From positions 186,001 to 250,000 of the forward strand of contig JAYKAV010001842.1 in assembly GCA_035582835.1 (NCBI GenBank): a stretch of 64,000 nucleotides of DNA, in the 5' to 3' direction. The position numbers and the translations under genes were made by a program. This document shows, one piece after another, positions 1 to 11,969 of this stretch (the first letter of the stretch is position 1; the number at the start of each line of letters is the position of its first letter). The notes under the pieces are model-generated. The model was not told the DNA's origin, did no database searches, and saw only the letters and a list, made by a program, of their open reading frames with translations. The stretch comes from Phoebastria nigripes (lineage: Eukaryota > Chordata > Aves > Procellariiformes > Diomedeidae).

Positions 1-24
1 AAGAGCAATGTATACATGTGGGAG
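1..24 (+). CDS. PRDM2: PRDM2 coding exon, 3' end only (PR domain)
   Basis: The first 24 bases read K-S-N-V-Y-M-W-E and are followed at once by a GTAAGA splice donor (25-30). Human RIZ1 has KNNVYMWE at residues 70-77, directly before VYYPNLGW, and the next exon at 3606 begins with exactly that continuation. The exon ends in phase 0. It belongs to the N-terminal half of the PR (SET-like) domain. The rest of the exon, the start codon and the main RIZ1 promoter lie before the window. The match is short, but reading frame, donor and neighbouring exon agree, so the call is firm. Confidence 0.9.
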
Positions 25-1923
25 GTAAGAAACAGCTTGTAAATGGAAAAAGGTATCTGTCACTAGGTCAATATTTTGTATTTAGCCTTTAATTTTTCCA
101 GAGATTTTAGAAATAGACATGACGTGAAATAATTGCCATCTATGTCTACCATTACAGTTATTTATAGACACTTGGATTGAGCAACCATTCTGAATTAAAA
201 AGCTTTAAACTATTGTCATTGTTTGAAATTGCCGTATTAATTTTCTTATATACTGTCTCTGGATCACACCTCCCCTTAAGAGTCTATTGCTGATAAAGCT
301 TTGCTTTGTTGGCTTGAACCCTGAATGATATCCCTTCTGCAACTGGGTACTGTCAACTGCTTATGAAATTAGGGAAATTAGGAGGATATGGAATCTCTTA
401 AGGAAGCCACAGCACTCCTCCTCATCTAGCTCTTTGAAAACCAGCTTTGTTATGGGAATTGGTTTTGCTTTTGGAGTTTTTATAAAAGTTCTCAACTGTT
501 GCAGTATTTCTTGTGCTGCTTGTGTTTGGGCTTGCCTTAAAGCAAATACTGTCTGGACAGCTGAATAGCTCTTTAAGCTCCAGTGATAGTCATAAGACCT
601 TGGATATTATGTAAATTTCAAAATGTAGGTGTCTTAATCTGGAGTGGAATCCTATCTACAGTGTCTTTAAGGCAGTTCATAACTACTTACAAAGACTTCT
701 TCAGTCTTTCTGAAGACACATGCAGCAAATGGCTTTAGCAAAGTGAATGGTCAAGGAGGGGAGGGAGGAATTGTGCATAGCATGTTCTGGAACAGAACTT
801 GCTAGTTTACAGATTTTTAGGCTAAAAATATTGATAGTAGTCATCCTTCTGGCCCCTGGCCTGCAAAAATTGAACTGCATAAAACACTGGATACACATAC
901 AAAACTTAATGTTAACTCCTATCAGAGGAATTGATCTAGAACAATTTCCCATAAATGCAAATTCACAGTCAGGAAAGTAATAAAGTGTTCAAGTATAATG
1001 TTTGTTGCATTGAGCTAATATTATCACAAACTCCACTGCATGAGGTATCTCCAATTTTGATCTGGTACAAGAACACTTAGCGAGATTGAATCAGTCAAGT
1101 AAATCACTGACCTTGCAATTGTTTTTCTCAGTGCTGGATTTTGAATGTTCNCAGTAGACATGTCTTAATATTTTTTAAACTTGTGTTGAGAAATGATAGT
1201 TGCAAACAAGCTGTTACAAAGTTTCGTAGTTTGCAATGCAGGCGATAATGGGAACCCTTGCTAGATTTCAAAGTAATTGTGTGTTGCTTTAATACTGATT
1301 TTGGAATTTTAAAAAAAGCAGCTAAAATGAGACCGCAGCAGTTGGCCCCATGTGCTGACATCTGAAACCACTCCAGAATCTTAACTGTTAGAAAATATGG
1401 TTTGTAAAAGGATGGTAATGCGTGGGAGTAGTTAGGTATATGGACCTTCAACTAGGAGAACAACCTTTCCCACAAGAATCCCATTTGTTTCTTTAGTGAA
1501 GTTAATCTGAAGAAAAAGTAAGGCTTCTAAAAGCTGGCATCTCCAATCAATTTTAATAATTTTGATCTGTCATGCTAGAGTATCATTCTGAACACGGTGA
1601 GTTTTGTGTGTCAGCGTATGCTTGCTGTGTCTGAGGAGAGAAATAGAGACTTGAGCATATTTTCATTTTCTGTTGGAGAAAAGCCACAGATAGGAAAATG
1701 ACAGCAAGTGACTGAAAACTGAGGGAAATGCCATCTGCTGATTCAGAATGACTAGCACAACTGTGCTGAGTGATCTTTATTGTGGTTTACAGGAATCACT
1801 TCAAGTTGCAACGTTATATAGAGGAGTTGGAGCTATTTCCTTTCTCAGAGTGCACAAGGCCTTTAAACAATATTCTGTAAATGAGAAGCTTTAACTGAAA
1901 AGTAATAAAGTATTTTGTTTTGT

Positions 1924-2001
<78 letters not shown>

Positions 2002-3605
2002 TAAAGTATTATGTTTTGCCATATATTCCATATCTGCTAACTCTTCCACAGCATTGTTCGGCTCTTTTCTCCCATTTTAACCAAAAGGATTGCTTTTACA
2101 GTCTTGGTCTGTGAAGCTTTCATATTGCAAGGGCTGGGTGTGCTGATGAACATTCTTTCAAAAGTCAGCTGATGAAATCCATGCTGGAATAGTTTAAGTA
2201 AGGGAGATATTTTCTCTTTGCTTGGAAGGAAACTGAGATGATTTTGGTACATTTATTGAAACTTTACCTTTATTGATAAAATTCTATTTTATTAAATCAA
2301 CAGTATATCAACACACAAAAAAATCAAATTTATTAAATGGTTCTTGTTTTAAGCTGTTGTAGAAGTGTACTTGAAAATGTAAAACAGTTGGAAAAGACTT
2401 AGAATTACTTGTAAAGTAAGTATCAGAAACAATAAAAAGCTACAACATTGTGTAACACAATGGGAAAGTTACGGTGAAATCGGAATTTTAGTTTATTCCT
2501 TTCTGCAGTGGTGCTAAGTGAATGTTGCAGGAGGTGATGAGCTAGGGAGGCTGGGCTTTGAAAAGAGCTCTTCCAGGCAGAAGCTGATATTTATAGACTT
2601 GACCGAAAGGAAAAAGGCAAATAATAAGATATAATTAAATTGCACATATTTTTCCTTTTTTGTTTTTCTAAAAATCTGTGAGCTGCCCAATACTTCTGAG
2701 ACATTGTGTACCTGTTAGTATGCCTGTGTTCTGAGACAAAGTAATGGAAAAGTGATAGTTCCAGTTGCCAAACAGTGGTGCGTTCTTCGATTTGCAAAAA
2801 AATGTATAACATCCACTGATAGCTCTTCTTATAGGCATCTAACTTGGATTATAATAAGAAAAGTGGGAGATGCATAATATGTCTTGAAAGAGAAGCAGAG
2901 TTGCCTGTCATCAGAAGATACTGAAGATGTCAGTAACCTTGCTTTATTGCAAGCTGTCTCGAAATGTAAAACAGGAGTAGGTGTGAAAAATTTTTCTCCA
3001 AGAACAGAAACCAAAGAATTTACACAGCATCTTGGAACATGCAGAAGTTTGTTGACATGGTCAGTTTTTTAAGGTGATCACAAGATTTCTGAAAGATTAA
3101 GATTTTCTTTAATACCCTGAAAAAAGATTAAATATAAATTATGCTTTCCCTTTTTGTTCCAAATAAAGCAAATGCTTCTAACAACTATATAGTTACTTTT
3201 CCCAATTCATCAGATAGTAAAAATAAAGCTCTATTGCCTGTATATCTTAAAATCAGTCATTTTACTAAATGCAAAATCCAGAGAATCATTTCAGGCTTGC
3301 CAAACTGAAAAGAAAGCATAAAATGTTTTAAGTGTTTTGGCTTTTGAGCCCAAAACTTTCAGAGAAGGGCTCGCAGGCCAGAAGTTATTTTTTTCCAATT
3401 GTACCAGTTCCACTAAAATGATTGCAGAAGACCAGCAACACTCCCCCCCGGTACAACCCCTACCTCTGCTCATATCCTTTGTGTTATCTCTGTCCTTAGA
3501 TGATGATTACTACTTTGTATAGCTTTAAAACGTGTAGTGTTTTAGTGCATGTACACTTCAGTGTTAACAGTTGTCCATTTGCTTAATGTCATTTTTGTCT
3601 CATAG
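25..3605 (+). other. PRDM2: PRDM2 intron between the first two PR-domain segments seen here
   Basis: AT-rich intron running from GTAAGA (25) to the acceptor TCTCATAG (ends 3605). I saw no coding exon or RNA gene inside it. It holds a 71-base A tract with flanking direct repeats (1901-2018, listed separately) and one N at 1151. Open frames in it are short and low in complexity, and I do not regard them as genes. Confidence 0.8.
1901..2018 (+). repeat. Long poly(A) tract flanked by 22-bp direct repeats
   Basis: An A tract at 1926-1996, broken by one G at 1967, is bracketed by AGTAATAAAGTATTTTGTTTTG (1901-1922) and AGTAATAAAGTATTATGTTTTG (1997-2018). The two copies differ at one of 22 positions. 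Near-identical flanking repeats look like a target-site duplication around a retroposed, almost entirely 5'-truncated A tail. The left copy also contains AATAAA about 16 bases before the A tract, as at an mRNA 3' end. Duplication with slippage or an assembly error are alternatives. Confidence 0.6.
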
Positions 3606-3758
3606 GTGTATTACCCAAACTTGGGATGGATGTGTGTTGATGCAACTGATCCAAAGAAAGGGAACTGGCTACGGTATATAAACTGGGCACGTTCAGGAAA
3701 GGAGCAAAATCTGTTTCCTCTGGAGATCAACAGGACCATATACTACAAAAGTTTAAAG
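3606..3758 (+). CDS. PRDM2: PRDM2 coding exon, central PR domain
   Basis: A 153-nt exon in phase 0 on both sides, bounded by CTCATAG before and GTATCA after. It encodes 51 residues from VYYPNLGWMCVDATDP through NWLRYINWARSGKEQN to INRTIYYKSLK, equivalent to human RIZ1 residues 78-128. This is the core of the PR domain, a SET-related fold that in RIZ1 methylates histone H3 on Lys9 and helps repress transcription. The motifs GNWLRY and EQNL are typical of PRDM proteins. One position is notable: human Cys106 is Arg here (CGT at 3690-3692), as in the A-R-S pattern I recall from other PRDM members. The exon has no start codon of its own; the GTG at 3606 is the internal Val codon. Confidence 0.97.
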
Positions 3759-6700
3759 GTATCAATGTCTGAAGAATCAGTTACTGCTCTGTTACCTTTT
3801 ATTATTAATACCTTTTATTCCCCTTTATTCAAATCCTATTTTTTACTATTTGTATTAAACAGATTTTGAAACATTTTATGAAATATAATTAAAATATTGC
3901 AAATGCTACATTTTCACTGGTCTAAATTCTTCTGTGCCAATACAATTGACATTAAGATCTACTGTTAAAGTATAGGATATATATGAACACTATGTCTATC
4001 TTGTGGGTTAATGATTTGCTGTAGCACCAAATTTGATACAAACTAGAATGAAAAACTATAGCAGATTACATAAACGTTTTTCTACTACTGTAGATACTGA
4101 GACACTTTCTACTGAGGATTTTTTGCAGAAATCAGTTACTTTTATGGTCTTTGGATCGTATAACAAAGATTGGTTGTCAAGACACTTTTATAGGAAGCTT
4201 CATGAAACAAATTTTCCTGGTTTTATACCAGTCCAGTTTTATTCAGGGAGTGGGGGGCAGGAAAAAGGGTGTAATTTCTGGGGCATTGTATCTCCCAAAC
4301 CAAGGGAAAAAAAAGGTTTAACTATAAGTAATGGTAGAGTATGTTAGTGTTAGAATATTGTGGCTATAAAGTATTATTTGAATCTCTGATCAAGAACCTA
4401 CTAGCAGTGAGTGTATATATAGCTCAACTTTGTTTTTATTTAAAATGCTTTTATGGTTTTCGGGTATATGCAGCCTTGCTGTTACGCTATTGCTGTTTCT
4501 TACATTTCCTTGTAAGGCTGACAACATCTATAAGTAACCGATCTTCACTTAATAAAAGAATGAGTTGATACCATGCAGTTTTGAAGTTTATAGGACAGTA
4601 TAGTGCCCTATATGTAAAACTGTTATATTTTAGGTCGCTCAAACTAGATTGAAAAAAAAAAAAAAAAAATTTCTAAACATTTTCTGAACTTTCTAATAGC
4701 TTTGAGATAGCATTCAGGTAGAGGCTCACTATTGCCAGCCAGACTGTTGACTTCTCTTCACTGTTTATTCACTGAGGGCAGGCTCCCAATGTGAATCTGT
4801 AGCCAGCTTAGTTTTCTCTAGACACTTTATCTTGGGTTGCCCATAGTCACATTAGTTCATTAACGTAAGTGTGCTTTTGGAGTCACTCTGACATTTTAAA
4901 TTTCTCTCTCATTGAATCTTTTCTGCAAAGATTTTAGTCCTGGTAAAGATGGGCATTCACATATTTCAAATTTGTTTTCTGATGGATAATATTGCACTTT
5001 GGAAAATGATTGTACCGCTAAAAGAGGCTGAGCACTGCTGACAGAATAACAAATACCTTGCCTCAGCATCTGAAATATCCTTTTGTTCCTTTGACTGTCT
5101 TCTCTTGTGACCTGATGAATTTTATCCTAAAGTCTTGCCAACNAGATCATGCTGCCAAGTAGCTCTTTCTGAAGACTATTAGAGCAGCCTATAAGGATCA
5201 GTTTTATTGGTTTCAAAATCTGTCTGGGATTTGTTGCAGTGTGAGATTTTGAGTTTGGGATGCGAGGTTCTTCAAGAGCCATCTTCAGCAGTGTTTATTT
5301 GCCCCTGCAGCAGCCACTTAGATATGTGTGTGCTGTGGGATTGTTTATTAGCTTCAGTTCAGTGTTAGCAGTACCAGTCCCAGGCAAGCTTCTGGAAATT
5401 CATGTTGGTGTCTGCACTGTATGCTAGTTGGAGGGAGCGTTACATCAGAAATGGCNTTACCTCCAGGCTGCCTCTGCACAGAGGCTTGCTGCTGTACTTC
5501 TTACAGGCCAGCGTAGAAGCAGCAGCTCTGAGTGGTTTTGGGCTTGGGTGTCGCACAAAGTGGGGCACCAGGACCTGACCTGGTGGAGAACCACTGAGTT
5601 GTTTCTGCCCTGTAGACTTAGTTTCAGGAACGCAGTGCGGACATGCTCGAACTAGCTCTGCACAAGCTATGTTGGGATGGCTTGTATTAGTAATCCCAGC
5701 TTCATGCTGCTCAGAAGTAACCAAACTGTTTCCAGGACCAAGTTAGTCCAAGAAGCATTGCAACCATGGTTCAGCGGTGCGCTCCTGCTGTTCCTTGATT
5801 GTCACTACATCTGTGACACAGGTAACTTGGCAGGTAATTTAAGGGGTGGCTGTAGAAATGTCTGAGTTGCTTCACTATGCAAAACTAGGTTATAATGTAA
5901 AGTTTAACTTTGCTCCATATTGGGGGAAAAAAGCTCACAAATCTAATAATGAATGTTTGTTAACAGCGCATACTGATATTCCGATTATTTTTTGAACCAT
6001 CTATTTCAATATATTTTATTCTCTTCTCCCACCTTTTAGAGAAGTGATATGTAAGGAAAATTCTGATCTTGCTAATCTGTGATGATTTTTGAAGTGAAAG
6101 CTTGACATGAAATTGGACAGTTTTCACTACCATTAAATATTCAGCATTCAGTCAGCATNCTGATAAATCAGGTCAAGATTTAGAAAGTCACTTTGTGTGT
6201 TTTTTAATTGCACAAGTGGACTATTCTTGTAGTTTAATATGAATATTTTAAATCCAATATTCTGTTTAATTTCTTGTCCATTCCAAGAATATGAAAACCA
6301 AAGGCAGGCATTGAGAAAGCTTTTTTTTTTTTTTTTTGTCTAGTGCTTTGTAAACTTATTTTTCATTCTTTAAAGTGACAAATTTATAGTAACCAGGCTT
6401 TCTAAGTAAAGTTAGTGTGAAGAAATTGGAAATTAAGCTGCAAGTGACTGATAGCGTGGGTAGGAGAAGTATCATGTAGAGGATGAGATTTCGAATGTGT
6501 GGTCTCAAGGGCAAGTTACTACATTAAAGCATTTAAATATTGTCTGCTGTATCAGTTTTTACTATCCTATACCTTAGAAACTGCAGGGAAAATTCATACC
6601 GTGGAAAAAAATTGTGCTGTTTTTTCCTTTCTTTACAAAATACGGTTGTTTATATGTCTGCTTTTTATTTAAAGATTTGTTTTTTGTCTCGCCTTCTGTA

Positions 6701-9700
6701 TCAGAGATGATGTTGTTCTTATAGGGTCCATATCAGTCTTAGATTCACATCACACCTTACTGACAATGAGACAAAAGAAAGCATGTAATAAATAACATCT
6801 TAAACGTCCTTCTCTTTCTGCATATAGTGTGCTATGGTGTATACACTGCCATTTCAAAACTGTTGTAAATTTACCAGCCCAGGTATGTACACATGGTTTC
6901 TTCCTGATCTTAATCATAATTCATAAATTTAGGAGAATTCCATTTGGTGATAAACAAACAGCACAGTTTTTATTTACCCCCAAGAGAATTAGTGTGGCTT
7001 GTATGTCATTTTGTTCTGCTTTACCTTGAAGCATTTAAAATGTTGTCATAGCTATTTATTTTTTTCCCAAGGTTTTCTTCAGCTTTTTGTGGGTTTCTAA
7101 TTTGTAAGTTAAACAGGCTGATTTCCAAGCTTCATTGCTAAGATAAGCAAAGTCCAAATTTGCTTGGTGTAAAAGAACCTCAAAACTGCACAGAGCTTTA
7201 ACTTCCCTGTTCTATGCTGTAAATGAATAGTAATAGGATAAAACTTTTAAGTGAGCACAAGCAAATATTTTTCTCTTCATCTTTACTGAAGGACTGAGGA
7301 TATTTGTAGGCTGCTTTGCATATGCTTTCCCCAGGATGCATATATGAGAGTTGTGATATTTCAGTGAAACAGCTTAAACTCATTATGGGGCTTCAGAAGT
7401 TCTTCCTGCCTCTCCTAATGAAACGAGCTAGTTGAATAGTGTTGTTCTGCACATAGTACAGGACTTAATTCTTGAATTCTTGAAGAAGTAGTAATTCTTG
7501 AAGTAAAATTGCAGTGAAAACTCAGTTTCAAAAAGTCTTCTAAATAAGCTTGGCTGTGAAACTGTCCTTGATTAAGGTGAAATTAATTTGTTTATGGAAG
7601 AATGTTTTGTCAAACAGGTTTATAATAACTCAAGAATGCAATGTAACGTAGGGTTATACAGCGTGAAAAATGCATGCAAGTACTGTCCACTGTGGTTACG
7701 TTTGGGGAGATAAGGCCACATCCAAGTGCAAAAGCACGGTATCACAGTAAAATGCAGTGTCTGTGGTGAAAAATATATACTCTAATGTCAGACAGGCAAA
7801 TGCCTATCTTTAGTCTGTACAAGACATGTTGCAGTGCTTGTATGTGTACAATGAATTGAATTTTAGACAATCTGTGCTGGAACTTCTTAGGATATAACTT
7901 GTCAGGATATTACTCTTGAAAATAACAAATTTTGAAATTACTTTAAACCTTTTGAACAGAAAATACTCGGATTAAGGAGTGCTAAATGTTGCAGTTAAAA
8001 CATAAAGCACCAAAAAGCATCTGGGAGTTACTAACCTAACGAGCCTTTCCAAAATTCATACCTTTTTTAACCAAGCTATCCCAACCTAACACTACTACAC
8101 AAACAATCTGTAGGTAATTGTTTGGAGGAGGCTGATTTTTAGAGTTGTTATTAGAGGGTGTCATCAGTAAGAGACGGCTCTGTGTTCTCTAGCATCGGAG
8201 TAGCGGTAGAAGTGGCACTTGGTCAGTGTAGTCCTTTTCTCGCTCGGATTGCTAGTGAGGGAGCTGTTTTAACTGTCTGGTTTTGAAGCTGCTGCTGCAT
8301 CTCATTTTAGAAGTACAAGGCTAGAGATCTTAATTTAGATTCTAGAGTAGTTACACCAAAACTAAATTCATCAAGTCGAATGTTAGTTCCAGCCATGCAG
8401 TTAACATATTACATGCTCATTATGCTCGTTATCATCCTGCGTTTGCATTGCCTAAAATTTTTGCCAGCTCTTTTCTCTAATTTTGTGTATTGTTTAGGGG
8501 ATAAGTTGTTTGCATCAGACAACTCCTCTTCATTCCTTGCTGCTGAACGGCTGCAAAATGGGACCATGCAAATAGGTTTACCACTATTTATCCTATCAGG
8601 CCTCCAGAACTGTTAAGGAAGCCAAACCGTAGGCTTTGCTTATAATATAATTTAAACACTCAACATAGTTGTTGGGATCTTGCATCTCTTGTTGTTCCAG
8701 TGTCTGGGGGTACAAAGATAACTATCACCTTTATCAAGTGCTGTGAGACCTTCTTAAAAAAAAAAAAAAAAAGTGCTTTAGAAGAAACAAATATTACTGT
8801 TGTTCTTGATACAGAAATTCCCTTTGGCTTCAGACTTGAAATAATAGTCTAAGGATACCCTTTGCTCTAACGTAATGACTCTAAAAATAGTATCTTATCT
8901 CCACAAGCCCAATGTTCATTAAGCCCTGGAAAAAGGGGGCTTGTAGTTAAGGTAAAGGAAGGCATTTAAGTTGATTTTTCTTGATTTTGGATAGAATGCT
9001 TCAGGAAATGGAGAGATAATGATGGAGATTTAAAAAATAGGTACAAATACATCTTTAGTCTGCAAACTTGGGGACTTACTAGTTTGAGTCTGATAATGTT
9101 TTAAGGAGCATGTGAAATAATCCGAGAAACTAGTATTGATCAGTTTGGTGACAGTGCTGGGAATACAAGCAGTAGTTGCAGTGATGCCTACTTGGCTAAT
9201 TTGGTCTTTCCTGTGCATTTTTTGATTGGATAAAAAAAATTAGAAATAATAGATTTGGAACGGCGAACAAATCTTTCATTATTTTGATTAAGTGGATCTG
9301 TTATACGTGTAGGAATTATCTGTTTTCCTCTGTATTCCCTTTAACTCCCTGCGACAGTCTTTTCCTGTATGTTTAGATTTTGTTCCAAATTCCAACATTA
9401 GTGGGTGACTGAACAGTTTTACTCATTATTTAATGCTTTGTGTAAGGTAGGTGTGTAATGCCGATAGCTCCCTGGAAAGAATTAAACTGTGAGTAGCAGC
9501 AGTAATAAACACCGGGGATTTAATTGCTGTGAGTTCAGTCTGCATGGATTTAAATCCATGTCACGATTTGAGACGAATCAAAATTTGGGNTCTTGCAGCT
9601 TGAAGTTTCAAGTCTGTTTAATAATCGCGTATTGTTGTGTAATTAATTAATAATACTGGCGGGAAAGGTCGGCTTCCCGGTGGCAAGGCATCCTCCTAGC

Positions 9701-9981
9701 CGTCGGAAGGAGGTGGGGGCTCGCTGGGGCGCTGCCTCTCCGCGGGAACCGGCCCCGGTTCTGCGCGGGTGTCCTGCGCGGGAGGGGGAGCGCGGCGCTG
9801 CGTACGCTGCGCGCCCTCCGGCCGGCAGGGGGCGCGGGCGGCGGCACCCTTCGCGCGCGGGGCGCCGCGGGCTGCGCGGGGCAGCGCCGTCGGCGCCGCC
9901 GCGGCCGCTCCCCGCCCCGCGGCCCGCCGCCAACAAGCCGCCGCCTGATTGGCGCCGCGCCTCTCTCTTCTCTCCCGGCAG
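3759..9981 (+). other. PRDM2: PRDM2 intron; last part enters the CpG island
   Basis: Intron from GTATCA to a pyrimidine-rich acceptor CTCTCTTCTCTCCCGGCAG (ends 9981). Most is AT-rich single-copy-looking sequence with homopolymers: A at 4652-4669, T near 6321-6337, A at 8756-8772. Base composition changes sharply at about 9655, where the CpG island begins. Single Ns occur at 5143, 5455, 6159 and 9590. I see no exon with a supported frame and borders in this stretch. Confidence 0.75.
9910..9956. promoter_or_regulatory. Clustered GC box, CCAAT-type box and E2F-like site
   Basis: Within 75 bases of the exon acceptor lie CCCCGCCCC (9910-9918, an Sp1-type GC box on the minus strand), ATTGG (9948-9952, inverted CCAAT) and the overlapping TTGGCGCC (9949-9956), which resembles an E2F site. 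A further CCAATC is formed by the first two codons of the exon (9982-9987). No TATA box is evident. The grouping is typical of CpG-island promoters, but each motif is short and could occur by chance in GC-rich DNA. Confidence 0.45.
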
Positions 9982-10108
9982 CCAATCGCGCCCGGCGAGG
10001 AGCTGTTGGTGTGGTACAATGGGGAGGACGACCCGGAGATAGCCGCCGCTATTGAGGAAGAGCGAGCCAGCGCCCGGAGCCGGCGGCACTCCCCGAAAGC
10101 CAAGAAAG
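9982..10108 (+). CDS. PRDM2: PRDM2 coding exon, end of PR domain
   Basis: A 127-nt exon, acceptor GGCAG and donor GTAGGG, entering in phase 0 and leaving in phase 1. It encodes 42 whole codons, PIAPGEELLVWYNGEDDPEI followed by AAAIEEERASARSRRHSPKAKK, matching human RIZ1 residues 129-170. GEELLVWYNGED is the conserved C-terminal block of the PR domain, where SET relatives carry residues lining the cofactor and substrate pocket. The basic tail begins the linker that continues in the next exon. The exon lies inside a CpG island, so its codons are G/C-ending, unlike the other PRDM2 exons. If transcription also began here, an out-of-frame ATG at 10019 would open a 7-codon uORF ending at 10042. Confidence 0.97.
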
Positions 10109-10280
10109 GTAGGGCCCTCCCCGCCCGCCGCGCCGCGGCCCCCGGCCCTCCCTGCCGCGCCGCGCCCGCACCCCGCGGCGGCCGGGCATGGCGGCGGGGG
10201 AGAGGGGGCCGACCCGCAAACTTTTGCCGGGTGGGCGGCGGCCGCCGTGACCTTCCCCCGCCGCCGCCTCCCGAGCCGGA

Positions 10281-10303
10281 GGGAGGGAGGGAGGGAGGGA
10301 GGG
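10281..10303 (+). other. G-quadruplex-type GGGA repeat
   Basis: Six GGG runs separated by single A bases sit 170 bases downstream of the PR exon donor and inside the CpG island. The spacing fits the standard four-stranded G-quadruplex pattern in DNA or in the pre-mRNA. It could affect transcription or splicing of this intron, which is inference. Confidence 0.6.
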
Positions 10304-11281
10304 ACGGCCAGGGGGCCGCGCGGCGGAACGTGGAAGTTGTGGTGTCTCCCGGCCCGGCTGGAAAAGTTGGCCGGGGCGGCGTGCGAGGCGCTGGTCTGTG
10401 CTCGGCAGCCGGGCGCTGCGCGGGGAGGGAAAATGTCTCCGTCCGGGGCTGGGCAGCGCCGCGGCGTTCGGGGGGCTCGGCGGGGCTTGCCGTGAGTGCG
10501 GGAATGCCCCCGGGCAGCAGCGGGCGAGGTTGTGTCAGCCTTCCTGAAACGATGAACTTTTGTGTGGGTGGGGTTGCCGCTAAAATTATTTGCAGGCAGC
10601 GTTAACGAGTGGAGTGTCGCCCGGGACTGGGTTTCTGTTACGCGCGCGGATTATTTTTTACTTTAGTCGAGCGCTGGTGCAAGTGGAAAAGTAAGGCTTT
10701 GTTGTCTTCTATGGTTTTTAACTTCTTGTTATTTTTAGGGTGCTAGCGATCTTGTTGGTTATGAAATTTTGCAGGCAGCGTGAATGACCACTTTGGGCTG
10801 ACTTTGGCAGAGGAGGAAGGATGGGAGAAGAATTTCGGAGGGGTATACGCATTGGTCTTTATGTAAACATGTATGTCAAACCAGACATCCATTATTTTTT
10901 CCACGATTAATTCAGTAGCAATATTTTTCAGAGTGCATGTGCCTCCACGCGTGGCCTTATATAACTGACATTCTGACTACCGTTTTAGGCCAAAATCGCA
11001 ATAGGAGCTATCGCTTACAGGGCGTAAATATAAAAAGGAAGTATTTACAGTTGTAGCACAAGTGTATCGATTCCTCTTGTAGGTGAATATGTATATTTTG
11101 GAATTCTCTGAAAGTTACAAACGAACCAAAGAAGGAAAGGAGATTAATATTTTAAATGGCATCATTGTAGTTTTTTTAACTTAAAATTTAGGGCCTGATC
11201 TTACTTGTAGTGCAGTTGACTGTGGAACTCACATTGGGAACAGGCTCAAGTATTTAGGAGAACAGTTATTATATAAGGGTT

Positions 11282-11969
11282 GTTTTTTTTTGTTTTTTTT
11301 TGTTTTTTGTTTTTTTTTTTTTTTTTTTTGTAATTTTATTTTGGAGATTGTGGAGGGGGCTGGGAGAAGGAATTGGTGCAACACAATTAGTTATTCTTTT
11401 GAACAGTAATTCTTAGGTTAAGCTAATACAAACTGAAATTCAAGCACTGATTTTTATTGTGCTGCCTGTAATGAAAAGCATATTTAGCACATATATAAAT
11501 AACGCTTAGTAAATTACAGGCTGTATTACGTTTTTTCCTAAATGTGCATTATCTTAACAAATAGAATTTGTGTGCTTGTGATTTACCTGAAAGGCTAGAA
11601 AAACAACTTGAAATAATTTGATTATATTATAAATCAGAAAAGCCAGACAGAATAATTTCCAAGGTAATTTTTCATGGCATAGGATTTTTATTTGCATTCA
11701 TGAAGTTATAGATAAAAATATCAGTAAACTAATTTTGGTGGTTCCTGGGTTTTGGTTTTGTGCTATTTTGTAGGTTTAAAGTTTTAACTGTTACGGGTTT
11801 TACAGATTTAAGACAGTCATAATTAGGAACAATAGGTCTTTTCCCCCATTTTATAAACATAAGCTCCTTACCAAGGCTCACAAATATTTAAAAAAAAAAC
11901 ACAAACAAAAAACAAAAACAGAACAAAACAAAACAAAGCCCAAAACAACAAAAAAACCAAAACCAGAAA
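11282..11969. repeat. T-rich and A-rich tracts facing each other in the intron
   Basis: A run of T interrupted by single G occupies 11282-11329, and a CAAAA-type A-rich run occupies about 11889-11969. Because one is T-rich and the other A-rich on the same strand, the transcript could pair them across a loop of about 560 bases. They may simply be two unrelated low-complexity tracts. Confidence 0.5.

Larger units (their letters stand above)
9655..10640. promoter_or_regulatory. PRDM2: Intragenic CpG island over a PR-domain exon
   Basis: This stretch is very GC-rich and dense in CpG, unlike the AT-rich intron on both sides. It contains many GCGC, CCGCGG and GGCGCC motifs. It surrounds the exon at 9982-10108 almost symmetrically. 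Islands of this kind usually mark promoters, and RIZ is known in mammals to make a PR-less product, RIZ2, from an internal promoter. That this island is that promoter is inference. Open frames seen on both strands here are products of GC composition. Approximate edges were set by eye. Confidence 0.8.

Noticed and set aside
1920..2114. Poly-Lys open frame
   Set aside because: It is only the translation of the A tract at 1926-1996.
9643..10605. Overlapping long open frames on both strands with Pro/Arg/Ala-rich products
   Set aside because: They are by-products of the GC-rich CpG island, where stop codons are rare. Only 9982-10108 in one frame is coding, as the matching PR-domain sequence shows.
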